The notes under the pieces are model-generated. The model was not told the DNA's origin. It did no database searches and saw only the letters and a list, made by a program, of their open reading frames with translations. Below, one piece after another: positions 25,212-33,611 of a DNA stretch of 39,656 nucleotides. The position numbers were made by a program, and so were the translations under genes. The stretch covers positions 1-39,656 of the forward strand of contig JAKQPD010000092.1 of NCBI GenBank assembly GCA_029564935.1, read 5' to 3'. Within the stretch, counting starts at the first letter, position 1. Each line of letters starts with the position of its first letter. This stretch comes from Bacteroidota bacterium. Its GTDB lineage: Bacteria; Bacteroidota; Bacteroidia; Bacteroidales; VadinHA17.

Positions 25212-26144
25212 ATGAATAAAAAAACTATAGCACTCTTATTCTCATTTCTGGTAACTATTCTCATTTATGGCCAGAATGTAGGGTCATCTCCTGAATATAT
25301 TAAAGCAATCACAGCCGACTGGAAAGGAGAAAGGTTCCCTGACGGAAGGCCTAAGGTTTCTGATGCAATTCTCGAGAGATTAAAAAATATCTCCATGGAG
25401 GAAGCATGGGGTGTCCTTCGCGGTAAAGGATATCAGAACCAGTTCGAAAGCGACTGGATTATAATCAATCCTGATGAACCCATGACCGGACGGGTGGTCA
25501 CTGCACAATATATGCCGCTCAGACCGGACCTTGAAAAATATATTAAAGCTCAGGGCAAAACGGAAGGACGCGCACAGCAGGGAGGTACAAATTCCTGGCC
25601 CATCGACGTACTCGTTGAAGGTGATGTTTATGTCGCCGACAGTTACGGAAAAATAATAGATGGGACCCTGATCGGGGATAATCTTGGAAACTCTATTTAT
25701 TCAAAATCCAAACGTGGTGTTATCTTTAACGGATCGGTAAGGGACCTTGAAGGATTGTCAGAAATAAAGGGATTCAATGGCTGGATCAGAGGTCAGGATC
25801 CGTCATACATAACCCAGATGAGTTTAGTTTCAATAAATGCACCTGTGAGAATTGGCAGAGCAATAGTATTACCGGGCGATGTGGTTTTAGCCAAGAAGTT
25901 TGGAGTTATATTCATTCCTGCTTACCTTGTGGAAGATCTTGTCATCACTTCGGAAGTTACCGCACTGAGGGATGAATTCGGCCATCTCCGTCTGAAAGAG
26001 GGTAAATATAAACCCGGCCAGATTGATAGCCAGTGGTCAGAAGAGATAAGAAAAGACTTTATGAACTGGCTGAATAATTATCCCGGGAAACTTCCGATGA
26101 CAAAGGCTGAGCTGGACAACTATTTCAAGGAAAGGCACTGGTGA
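25212..26144 (+). CDS. Secreted RraA-like (HMG aldolase/oxaloacetate decarboxylase fold) protein
   Basis: A 310-residue protein with a signal peptide (1-20, ending LIYG) and an RraA/demethylmenaquinone-methyltransferase-like domain. The GDNLGNSI stretch (about 155-162) and NGSVRDLEGL with Arg177-Asp178 match the metal and substrate site of 4-hydroxy-4-methyl-2-oxoglutarate aldolases. VGRAIVLPGDVVLAKKFGVIFIP is the common C-terminal core (here with small variants). Characterised members cleave 4-hydroxy-2-oxoacids to pyruvate or decarboxylate oxaloacetate and are cytoplasmic; an exported one is unusual. The N-terminal 60 residues are an additional helical region. It precedes the Tat-exported dehydratase, whose 2-oxo-3-deoxy product would be a logical substrate. 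Confidence 0.85.
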   Translation: MNKKTIALLFSFLVTILIYGQNVGSSPEYIKAITADWKGERFPDGRPKVSDAILERLKNISMEEAWGVLRGKGYQNQFESDWIIINPDEPMTGRVVTAQYMPLRPDLEKYIKAQGKTEGRAQQGGTNSWPIDVLVEGDVYVADSYGKIIDGTLIGDNLGNSIYSKSKRGVIFNGSVRDLEGLSEIKGFNGWIRGQDPSYITQMSLVSINAPVRIGRAIVLPGDVVLAKKFGVIFIPAYLVEDLVITSEVTALRDEFGHLRLKEGKYKPGQIDSQWSEEIRKDFMNWLNNYPGKLPMTKAELDNYFKERHW

Positions 26145-26292
26145 TGGTGCAGGGCGCAGAGCTCAGAGCGTAGGGCGCAGAGCGGGGAGCGAAGGGCTAA
26201 GAGCGCAGGTTGGCAGCCGGGGAGCCGGAAGCCCAAAGCCGGGGGCCGGTAGTAGGAAGCCGGGTGCCGGTAGCCGGAAGCCGGGTGCCGTA
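26145..26292. repeat. Purine-rich and GCCGG-word repeat
   Basis: The first half (26145-26204) repeats GGGCGCAGAGC-like words, the same family as at 7121-7184. The second half (26210-26290) repeats AGCCGGAAGCCGGGTGCCGG-like words. It fills most of the 184-base gap between the RraA-like and dehydratase genes. No gene or clear terminator is present. Confidence 0.65.
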
Positions 26293-26328
26293 AACAAAAA
26301 CTAATTAAATGTGAAACAATAAATCTAT

Positions 26329-27813
26329 ATGCAGATGAAACAAATAATAGAGAAACTGAAAGAAGAGAACAAAAAGCTTGAGATGGCTGAAGCTAAGGCC
26401 ATTCATGCAGAGATAGATAATCCGGCAACAAGTAACAGCCGGCGGAATTTCCTTAAGAAAACCGCACTCGGAGGTATTGCTCTGGGAGGATTAATGTCCT
26501 TATCCTTAGAGGATACAATTGCCCAGACCACCCAGAAGGTCAGCAGGGCATCCAGCCCGTCGGATCTTAAAATAACTGATATGCGTTATGCAACTATAAT
26601 GAATAAGCATATTATAAGGATCGATACCAACCAGGGTATTTACGGACTGGGCGAAGTAAGGGACGGCGCCGATGTAAGGTATGCTCTTTTCCTGAAAAGC
26701 AGGATACTGGGACTTAATCCCTGTAATGTTGAAATGATCTTCAAGATCATAAGGCAGTACGGATACCATGGCCGTCAGGGCGGAGGGGTTTGCGCAGTTG
26801 AAATGGCTCTCTGGGATCTGACAGGAAAAGCCTACAATGTACCTGCATGGCAGCTGCTGGGAGGAAGATATCGTGATAAAATCAGGATGTATGCCGATAC
26901 TCCCGGTGCAGACGATCCGGTAAAATTTGCTGAAGTGATGAAACTGAGAGTTCAGGAACAGGGATTTACCTGGCTCAAAATGGACCTGGGCATACACGTA
27001 GTAGCTAAAATACCTGATGCTATTGTAAACTCAAAATTCTGGGATGGCGCTGTAGGCCAGTATGATCTCAGAACGTATATGGGCTACGGAAATACCCTGC
27101 ATCCTTTCACTCAGGTACAGATAACTGATAAAGGTCTTGCCGGACTGGCAGAATATGTAGAGAAAGTAAGGGATGGTGTTGGTTATGAGATACCTCTTTG
27201 TGCCGACCATTTCGGGCATTTTGATGTAAATAATTCAATCCGTTTCGGAAGGGCTATGGAGAAATACAGGCTTGCATGGCTTGAGGATATGGTTCCCTGG
27301 TTTGATGTCGTAAATAATAAAGTCCTTTCGGATGCTCTTGAAACACCAATCCTTACCGGTGAAGATATCTACTGCCTCAGGGATGGATTCAAGCCATTGA
27401 TTGATGCAAGAGCTGTTGATATTATTCATCCTGATATCGGAACTTCAGGTGGATTGCTTGAAACAAAAAGGATCGGAGATTATGCTGAAGAAAACCATGT
27501 GGCTATGGCAATGCATATGGCTGGATCTCCTGTCTGTCTGATGGCAAGTGTACATTGTGCTGCAGCAACCCAGAATTTCCTGGCACTGGAACATCACAGT
27601 GTTGATACACCATATTATAATAACCTTGTCAAAATGACCGGATCCAAACCAATGTTTGAAAATGGTTTTGTATATGTCCCTCTTGATGCACCCGGCCTGG
27701 GTATTGAGCTTAACGAGGAAGAATGCAAAAAGCATATGCCTAAGGGAGCGGGATGGTTTGAACCGACACCTGACTGGGATCAGAAGAGGTCACATGACAG
27801 GTTATGGAGCTGA
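26329..27813 (+). CDS. Tat-exported enolase-superfamily sugar-acid dehydratase
   Basis: A 494-residue protein of the mandelate racemase/muconate lactonising group. A charged 36-residue helix precedes a Tat signal (SRRNFLKK, 37-44). The barrel has KMD (Lys217, Asp219) on one side, metal ligands Asp293, Glu319 and Glu345 in the expected 26-residue steps, HPDIGTSGG (367-375) and His396 in MHMAGSP. These fit a sugar-acid dehydratase (D-mannonate, D-galactonate or related) that makes a 2-oxo-3-deoxy sugar acid. The DHFGH context at the first ligand differs from the DxH of galactonate dehydratase, so the substrate is open. Export places the reaction in the periplasm. The long region before the Tat motif is odd. 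Confidence 0.87.
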   Translation: MQMKQIIEKLKEENKKLEMAEAKAIHAEIDNPATSNSRRNFLKKTALGGIALGGLMSLSLEDTIAQTTQKVSRASSPSDLKITDMRYATIMNKHIIRIDTNQGIYGLGEVRDGADVRYALFLKSRILGLNPCNVEMIFKIIRQYGYHGRQGGGVCAVEMALWDLTGKAYNVPAWQLLGGRYRDKIRMYADTPGADDPVKFAEVMKLRVQEQGFTWLKMDLGIHVVAKIPDAIVNSKFWDGAVGQYDLRTYMGYGNTLHPFTQVQITDKGLAGLAEYVEKVRDGVGYEIPLCADHFGHFDVNNSIRFGRAMEKYRLAWLEDMVPWFDVVNNKVLSDALETPILTGEDIYCLRDGFKPLIDARAVDIIHPDIGTSGGLLETKRIGDYAEENHVAMAMHMAGSPVCLMASVHCAAATQNFLALEHHSVDTPYYNNLVKMTGSKPMFENGFVYVPLDAPGLGIELNEEECKKHMPKGAGWFEPTPDWDQKRSHDRLWS

Positions 27814-27853
27814 TAAAATTACTTAGATAAGTGGCATACTGTAGATTTTAATT

Positions 27854-27956
27854 AACCGCAAAGAGCTCAAAGGATTACGCAAAGGACGCAAAGTTAAATG
27901 GCTGCTATTTAACTATTTGCGTCCTTTGCGAAAATTCTTTGCGCCTTTTGCGGTTA
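27854..27956. repeat. 103-bp palindromic repeat, copy 2
   Basis: AACCGCAAAG at the left pairs with CTTTTGCGGTT at the right; inside, GCAAAGGACGCAAAGTTAAAT is mirrored by ATTTAACTATTTGCGTCC with a GGCTGC loop. Same length and outer words as copy 1 (13167-13269) but better paired. It lies between the dehydratase and epimerase genes, both rightward, so it may reduce read-through or define a 3' end. Confidence 0.82.
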
Positions 27957-27998
27957 TTTTTTTAAACAACCCTGTATTAATCCTATAATTATCATACA

Positions 27999-29267
27999 AT
28001 GAAAAGAATCCTGTTACTTATGTTTGTATTTTCACTTTTTGCTGCCAATGTTATCTGTCAGATATCATTGGATTTATCACCGGAGCAGAAGCTGAAGATG
28101 CTGAAAGAGAGGGTCACTGACAATCTGAATAATAACATTCTCTCTTACTGGTCAGCCAAAATGCCCGATGAGGTCAACGGAGGTTTTTACGGCCGGATTG
28201 ACAGGAATAACCGTGTTATCCCTGATGCCGGAAAAGGAGGAATCTTAAATGCAAGGATACTCTGGACCTATTCGGCAGCATACAGGGTTACAAAAAATCC
28301 GGAATATTTCAAACTTGCAACGCGGGCTAAAGAATACGTCCTGGCTCATTTCATCGACAAGGAATATGGAGGAGCATATATGATGCTGGATGCCAAAGGT
28401 GAGCCCCAGGATACAAGGAAACATACATATACCCAGGCATTCTTCATTTACGGGTTATCCGAATATGCAAGGGCTACCGGGGACAGGGAGGCTCTTAAAG
28501 CAGCAAAAGGTATTTTTAAGCTCTTTGAAAAGAATGTCCTTGACAAGGAGTTCAACGGATATTATGAAGTGTTCAGCCGCGACTGGCAGCGTTCGCGTGA
28601 AAGGCTCATCGGGGAGCGGACACCGGCTGATGAGAAAACAATGAATACATCGCTTCATATAATGGAGGCTTATGCAAATCTTTACCGCGTCTGGCCCTCA
28701 AAAAAGATGGCTGAGAGACTGGAGAACATGGTTAACATTTTCCTCGATCATATTATTGACAAAAACAGTCACCATCTCATCTGTTTTCTTGACAGGCAAT
28801 GGAACGGTACCTCACAGATAGATTCCTATGGTCACGATATTGAGTCCTCCTGGCTGCTTTACGAAGCGGCATCGCTGCTAAAGGATCCTGATCTCATCGG
28901 GAGAGTTAAGGAGGTGAGTATAAAGATAGCTGATGCTGCATCTGAAGGACTACTGGCCGATGGTGGTATGCTTACAGAAAAAGACAGATCAACAGGCCAT
29001 TTAAGGCTTACCCGGAGCTGGTGGGAACAAGCCGAATCGGTAGTGGGTTTCACCAATGCCTACGAACTCTCCGGCAATGAGGATTATCTTAACAAAGCAA
29101 TACACGCATGGAATTTTATCGATATGTATATGATCGATAAAGAAAATGGCAGCTGGTTCACTTCAGTTACACCCGAGGGTATCGGTGGCGGAGAAAAGGC
29201 AGGAAACTGGATCTGCCCCTACCACAACGGACGGATGTGTCTCGAAATAATGGAAAGGGTTGAATGA
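27999..29267 (+). CDS. Secreted N-acylglucosamine/cellobiose 2-epimerase family protein
   Basis: A 422-residue (alpha/alpha)6 protein of the AGE superfamily with a hydrophobic signal (1-20). The sequence has the cellobiose 2-epimerase hallmarks: ILSYWSAKMPDEVNGGFYG, KHTYTQAFFIYGLSEYA, DSYGHDIESSWLLYEAA, RSWWEQAESVVGF and WICPYHNGRMCLE, with the catalytic histidines in the third and fifth. Those enzymes epimerise C2 of the reducing glucose or mannose of a disaccharide and are cytoplasmic; a secreted form would act on imported oligosaccharides in the periplasm. It closes the rightward region B. The 14-bp tandem repeat begins right after its stop. Confidence 0.9.
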   Translation: MKRILLLMFVFSLFAANVICQISLDLSPEQKLKMLKERVTDNLNNNILSYWSAKMPDEVNGGFYGRIDRNNRVIPDAGKGGILNARILWTYSAAYRVTKNPEYFKLATRAKEYVLAHFIDKEYGGAYMMLDAKGEPQDTRKHTYTQAFFIYGLSEYARATGDREALKAAKGIFKLFEKNVLDKEFNGYYEVFSRDWQRSRERLIGERTPADEKTMNTSLHIMEAYANLYRVWPSKKMAERLENMVNIFLDHIIDKNSHHLICFLDRQWNGTSQIDSYGHDIESSWLLYEAASLLKDPDLIGRVKEVSIKIADAASEGLLADGGMLTEKDRSTGHLRLTRSWWEQAESVVGFTNAYELSGNEDYLNKAIHAWNFIDMYMIDKENGSWFTSVTPEGIGGGEKAGNWICPYHNGRMCLEIMERVE

Positions 29268-29372
29268 AAGTCCGAAGTCGGAAGTCCGAAGTCGGAAGTC
29301 CGAAGTCGGAAGTCCGAAGTCGGAAGTCAATCCTTACTTCCGTCTTCGGTCTTCTGACTTCCGTCCTCCTTA
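29268..29372. repeat. 14-bp tandem repeat (AAGTCCGAAGTCGG) and its inverted continuation
   Basis: Four exact copies occupy 29268-29323. After a short break, reverse-complement-like words (CTTCCGTCTTCGG, TTCTGACTTCCG) continue to about 29372. The second part lies inside the 3' end of the BASS transporter gene, so the two parts could fold into a hairpin between the convergent genes. It is not CRISPR-like: no spacers. Confidence 0.85.
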
Positions 29373-30634
29373 ACCGGCTTCCCTCTCCACCAGTTAGCCA
29401 GGACAGATCCTGTGATATTCATCAGAGGACCGAAAATTGCAGGTGCGAGACCGACAGTCGCAGCTTTGCCCATTTGTATTGCCAGTCCTGATGCAAGGCC
29501 ACCGTTCTGCATGCCGACCTCAAAGGCTATGGTCCGTCTATCCCTTTCAGGCATTCCGACAAGCCAGGAAAGACTGTATCCCAACGTATATCCTGTAAGA
29601 TTGTGAAGCAGACTTGTAATTATAAGCAATCCGCCGACAGTAAGCAGATTATCCCGGCCCGAAGCTGTAATGACGGTTACTATAGCTGCAATTCCCACCA
29701 TTGATACCATCGAAAGTACTTTTTCCATAATTTTATTATCACCTCTGGTATATCGGGCAATTATTGTTGCACCAATCATCGGCAGGAAGAAGAACCATCC
29801 CATTGATTTTGCAAACTGAACCAGCAATTGGGGAACACTGAAATCCTTAACCTTTATGTATACAAGGGTTGTTAGTAAAATGACAAGCGTATAAGATATG
29901 AGCTGTATGACCTTTGATCTCGAAGGAGTGCCTTTCTTTACAAAAAGATTAAAGATAAAACCTGCGACAATAGGAAGTATTATCATATTCAGGATATCGA
30001 GCATCATACTCCAGAAGCTGACTTCAATAAACTGTCCTCCAAGCCATTTCATAAGAGTTGGTGTGATAAATGGTGCAAGCATTGTCGAAATAGCACCAAC
30101 AGTCACGGCAAGAGCAAGATTTGCTTTGGCAAGAAATGACATCACGTTTGAAGCCAGACCGCTTGGAACTGTCCCTATAAGTATTATTCCTGCTGCTATT
30201 TCCGGCGGAAATGAAAATATCTTTGCAATGGAGAAACCTACAAGCGGCATTATCATGTAATGAGAAACAACGCCGACAAGAACACCCTTTGGCATTTTTA
30301 TAACCCCGGCAAAATCGGCAAAACTCATTTGTGACCCCATTCCGAACATTATTATCTGAAGTAATGGAACGATAAGGCTTTTAAACTGAAAATCACCTAT
30401 TGAAATAAAATACTGAGGGTAGAACATTGAAGCTGTGACCGCTGTAAATATCCAGAGGGTATAGGAAAATCCCTTCAGCTTCTGATAACCCCTTACCCCG
30501 GTAGCGAGTCCGATAAAACCAGCTATCATAAAGATGCCGGTAATAGTTATTTTATGACTTAAAGCCGCTATCAATGCACCTAAAAAAAGGATAGCCGAAA
30601 TGATGAGTATGTACTTATAAGTGTTCTTTTTCAT
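29327..30634 (-). CDS. BASS family (bile acid:sodium symporter-like) transporter
   Basis: A 435-residue inner-membrane protein with about ten or eleven hydrophobic segments. MGSQMSFADFAGV and GTVPSGLASNVMSFLAKANLALAV mark the first inverted half; FEVGMQNGGLASGLAIQMG and the following segment mark the second (EVGMQN is the family signature). BASS proteins import organic anions, including bile acids, pyruvate and other 2-oxoacids, with sodium. Two extra hydrophobic segments occur at the N terminus. The C-terminal tail (KPVKEDGSQKTEDGSKD) is encoded by the 14-bp repeat family and is probably not functional. It converges on the epimerase gene, so import of a sugar-acid breakdown product is plausible but not shown. 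Confidence 0.93.
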   Translation of the reverse strand: MKKNTYKYILIISAILFLGALIAALSHKITITGIFMIAGFIGLATGVRGYQKLKGFSYTLWIFTAVTASMFYPQYFISIGDFQFKSLIVPLLQIIMFGMGSQMSFADFAGVIKMPKGVLVGVVSHYMIMPLVGFSIAKIFSFPPEIAAGIILIGTVPSGLASNVMSFLAKANLALAVTVGAISTMLAPFITPTLMKWLGGQFIEVSFWSMMLDILNMIILPIVAGFIFNLFVKKGTPSRSKVIQLISYTLVILLTTLVYIKVKDFSVPQLLVQFAKSMGWFFFLPMIGATIIARYTRGDNKIMEKVLSMVSMVGIAAIVTVITASGRDNLLTVGGLLIITSLLHNLTGYTLGYSLSWLVGMPERDRRTIAFEVGMQNGGLASGLAIQMGKAATVGLAPAIFGPLMNITGSVLANWWRGKPVKEDGSQKTEDGSKD

Positions 30635-30671
30635 ATTAAGATTATATTATTATTTTAGCGTAAATCAAACA

Positions 30672-30732
30672 GTCCGGACAATCCGGACCAATTAATCATA
30701 ATGAAAATTTCATACAGTGAAAAGAATTTTCA
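30672..30732. promoter_or_regulatory. Inverted repeats in the BASS/ribokinase divergent region
   Basis: GTCCGGA-CAA-TCCGGAC (30672-30688) is a perfect 7+7 inverted repeat, G+C-rich in an AT-rich gap, 38 bases upstream of the BASS start. A second, TGAAAATT...AATTTTCA (30702-30732), follows with a 15-base centre. Each could be an operator for one or both genes. No regulator gene adjoins, and no good -7 box was found. Confidence 0.45.
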
Positions 30733-30876
30733 AAAGCCCTTAAATATAGATAATTGGTTTAAATTGTTCCATGAATATTAACTTTTTTTAAAATAATTTT
30801 CTTCACGTCATGTTCATTTCAAGTTGTTTTGATTACCTTAGAGTTTAATTATCATGTTTTTAAACCGACAAAAAAT

Positions 30877-31773
30877 ATGAACCGTATTCTTGTAGTAGGA
30901 AGTTCTAATACCGATATGGTAATTAAGACTGATAAGCTGCCGTTGCCCGGGGAAACAGTTCTTGGCGGCACTTTCTTCATGAATCCCGGCGGAAAAGGAG
31001 CCAATCAGGCTGTTGCTGCTGCCCGGTTAGGCGGGAAAGTATCCTTTATAACAAAAATCGGGGATGATCTTTTTGGAAATCAGACAGTAGGGGTATTGAA
31101 AAAAGAAGGCGTCGATACACGTAATATTGTTAAGGACACCGCTCTTCCTTCAGGTATTGCGCTGATCACAGTGAATTCGGCAGGAGAAAATAATATTGTC
31201 GTCGCACCAGGTTCAAATGGCAACCTGGTCGCTGAAGACATTCCATCAGATCTTTTCTCAACGGGCAAGTATTCGATCCTTCTTCTTCAGCTTGAAATTC
31301 CGGTAATGACCGTAGAGTATGCAGCACTGACTGCCGCCGAACACGGTCTGAAGGTCATTCTCAACCCGGCCCCGGCACAGAAGCTTCATGACTATCTTCT
31401 CCGGCACTTATGGCTCATCACACCTGACGAAAATGAAGCTGGCATTCTTACAGGTATTAAGATCAGTAATGAATCATCTGCTGAGAAGGCCGCAACTGAA
31501 CTGCAGCGCAGAGGAGTCAGGAATGTCATCATCACACTTGGTGCAAAAGGAGCTTATGTCAAAGCTGATGAGTTTACCGGAATTATTCCCGGAATCAAAG
31601 TCGAAGCTGTTGATTCCACTGCCGCGGGAGATGTTTTCAATGGCGCCCTTGCTGTCGCGTTTGCTGAAGGAAAAGGAATAAAAGACGCAGTAGTTTTTGC
31701 AAATAAAGCTGCTGCTATATCGGTTACCCGTCTCGGAGCTCAGGCTTCCGCACCGTACCGGAAAGAGGTCTGA
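30877..31773 (+). CDS. rbsK: Ribokinase
   Basis: A 298-residue PfkB-family kinase with ribokinase hallmarks: VVGSSNTDMV at the start, GGKGANQAVAAARLGG, the NPAP segment after the sheet core, DENEAGILTGI, TLGAKGAYV and TAAGDVFNGALAVA with the catalytic Asp (usual GAGD reads AAGD here). It makes ribose-5-phosphate from ribose and ATP. The frame extends to a TTG at 30829, but MNRILVVGSS at 30877 is the normal family start. It is followed by a lipoprotein ADP-ribosylglycohydrolase and a GRP sugar porter, which supports ribose as substrate, although other pentoses or deoxyribose are possible. Confidence 0.92.
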   Translation: MNRILVVGSSNTDMVIKTDKLPLPGETVLGGTFFMNPGGKGANQAVAAARLGGKVSFITKIGDDLFGNQTVGVLKKEGVDTRNIVKDTALPSGIALITVNSAGENNIVVAPGSNGNLVAEDIPSDLFSTGKYSILLLQLEIPVMTVEYAALTAAEHGLKVILNPAPAQKLHDYLLRHLWLITPDENEAGILTGIKISNESSAEKAATELQRRGVRNVIITLGAKGAYVKADEFTGIIPGIKVEAVDSTAAGDVFNGALAVAFAEGKGIKDAVVFANKAAAISVTRLGAQASAPYRKEV

Positions 31774-31863
31774 CCCCTCAATAATAACAGATATGAATTA
31801 AGAATGAAGAAGTTCTTCATTCGCTATTCGTTTGTTCAATTGTTCTTACTTAAACTTAAATAA

Positions 31864-33477
31864 ATGACCAGAGCAATTATTTTTTCATCATTACTTGGAA
31901 TAATTTCGATCCTTACAACCTGTAGTGATTCGAATGACGGATTCCGGACTATAAAACCTGATATACTAAAGGATAAAATTGCCGGAGGCTGGGCAGGGAA
32001 AATGGTTGGTGTTACATACGGCGCCCCGACTGAGTTCAGGGCACAGGGCAAAACCTATGAGGATACGATCAGGTGGAAACCATCGGATATAAGAGGAAGC
32101 CTGTGGCAGGATGACATTTATGTCCAGCTTACATTCCTGATGGCTATGGACAAATACGGGATCGATGCTCCGTCAAAGAAATACCAGGAATTGTTCGCAA
32201 AGTCAGGTTATCCCCTCTGGCATGCAAATATGCAGGCAAGAAAGAATTTTTACGACAGTATTTTTGCCCCTCTTTCAGGAAGCCCTGAATATAACATACA
32301 TGCCGATGACATCGATTTTCAGATCGAAGCTGATTATATCGGATTCATGTGTCCCGGAATGCAGAAGACAGCCCTTGGTATTGCCGATAAGATAGGAAGA
32401 ATTATGAACTATGGGGATGGTGTTTATGGAGGAGTATTTGTTGCAGCTCTTTATGCGGAAGCTTTCTTTGAAGATGACATCCCTGCGATAATTGAGAAAG
32501 CCCTAAGGTCAATTCCTTCAGGGAGTGATTATTATAAGATCATAAAAGATGTTGTCATACTTCACAAACAGTATCCTGATGACTGGAGGGCGGCATGGAA
32601 GGACCTTGAGGAGAAATGGGGAAATGTTGATATCTGCGGGGCAGGATCAACCTTCAATATTGATGCCAAGCTGAATGGTGCATATATTGCAATGGGATTA
32701 CTTTACGGAGCAGGCGATCCGATGTCAACACTCGAAGTATCTACACGTTGCGGACAGGATTCTGATTGTAATCCCTCAAATGCTCTGGCCGTACTGGGTG
32801 TGATCAGAGGATTCAGCGGATTGCCGGCCGAAATGCAGGATGGCGTTAAAGCTATGGGTGATTCAACCTTCATACATACTTCATATTCCTTCAATTCAGC
32901 CGTGGAAAGTACATATAATTATGCTCTTGAACTGATTCAGAAAGATGGTGGAACAGTAAAAGGAAATAAGATCCGGATAAAATTGCAGGAACCGGTTGAA
33001 CCACCTCTCGAAGTGGCATTTCCTGATGTTGTTTTTGACAGGAATATCTCAGTATTTGATGAAAATTCCTGGAAGAAGAAGGGCCGGTGGCAGCTAAGGG
33101 AGATATCCTCCCGCGAAGGCAATAAAACAAAACAATCGTTATTTTCTGACATTCCCGGCGATGAACTGGAACTGAAATTCACAGGGACCGGGATAGCACT
33201 TTATGGCAACTGGTTCAAAGACGGAGGGAAAGCTGATGTATTTATCGACGAAAACCTTCACCGGACAATCGACACGTATTATTTCTTCGCAAACCAGCAA
33301 CATACTGAGTGCATCTGGCATGTTTTAAATCTTAAACCGGGAGAACACACTATGAAACTGGTGGTTAAAGGTGAAAAACGTCCTGAATCAGAGGGTGTTA
33401 GAGTTTATATTACGTCTGCAAAGATCTTCAGGACAGAGAAGAAGACAAATGAGGATTACAGGTTCTCGTTTGAATAG
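31864..33477 (+). CDS. ADP-ribosylglycohydrolase-fold lipoprotein with C-terminal beta-domain
   Basis: A 537-residue protein. The N terminus ends in ILTTC, giving a probable lipoprotein with Cys20. The core (about 30-355) has the ARH pattern: AGGWAGKMVG, WQDDIYVQLTFL (Asp83, Asp84), a helical centre and CGQDSDCNPSNALAVLG (Asp299, Asp301), the magnesium site of ADP-ribosyl hydrolases. Residues about 400-530 form a beta-rich domain (LKFTGTGIALYGNW, GKADVFIDE, PGEHTMKLVVKGEK) resembling carbohydrate-binding modules. Classical ARH enzymes are cytoplasmic and release ADP-ribose from proteins; a surface lipoprotein with a binding module more likely cleaves ribosides or other N- or O-glycosides. It lies 90 bases after ribokinase. 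Confidence 0.85.
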   Translation: MTRAIIFSSLLGIISILTTCSDSNDGFRTIKPDILKDKIAGGWAGKMVGVTYGAPTEFRAQGKTYEDTIRWKPSDIRGSLWQDDIYVQLTFLMAMDKYGIDAPSKKYQELFAKSGYPLWHANMQARKNFYDSIFAPLSGSPEYNIHADDIDFQIEADYIGFMCPGMQKTALGIADKIGRIMNYGDGVYGGVFVAALYAEAFFEDDIPAIIEKALRSIPSGSDYYKIIKDVVILHKQYPDDWRAAWKDLEEKWGNVDICGAGSTFNIDAKLNGAYIAMGLLYGAGDPMSTLEVSTRCGQDSDCNPSNALAVLGVIRGFSGLPAEMQDGVKAMGDSTFIHTSYSFNSAVESTYNYALELIQKDGGTVKGNKIRIKLQEPVEPPLEVAFPDVVFDRNISVFDENSWKKKGRWQLREISSREGNKTKQSLFSDIPGDELELKFTGTGIALYGNWFKDGGKADVFIDENLHRTIDTYYFFANQQHTECIWHVLNLKPGEHTMKLVVKGEKRPESEGVRVYITSAKIFRTEKKTNEDYRFSFE

Positions 33478-33487
33478 CAGAGAAGGA

Positions 33488-33532
33488 AGTACTTAGAGTA
33501 CTTAGAGTACTTAGAGTACTTAAAGTACTTAG
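33488..33532. repeat. 9-bp tandem repeat (AGTACTTAG)
   Basis: Five consecutive units, one with a final A instead of G, start 10 bases after the ARH-fold gene. The core AGTACT is its own reverse complement, so alternative short hairpins can form. It lies upstream of the sugar porter and possible promoter. Confidence 0.85.
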
Positions 33533-33559
33533 AGTTGTCAGGGATTTAAAAGTATCGGA

Positions 33560-33589
33560 TTTGTTTAACTTTTAGTACTCGTAACTTTA
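33560..33589 (+). promoter_or_regulatory. Weak candidate promoter of the sugar porter/GH unit
   Basis: TTTG (33560-33563), an 18-base spacer and TAACTTTA (33582-33589) resemble the Bacteroidota consensus, with the final G of the -7 box replaced and a spacer one base short. It ends 22 bases before the porter start. Confidence 0.3.
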
Positions 33590-33611
33590 GCTCACTCAAA
33601 ACTTCAAACAT

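Noticed and set aside
29268..29323. CRISPR array
   Set aside because: The 14-bp units are contiguous with no spacers and there are no cas genes in the window.
29264..29491. Plus-strand open frame after the epimerase gene
   Set aside because: It translates the 14-bp tandem repeat and the antisense of the BASS gene; no family features.
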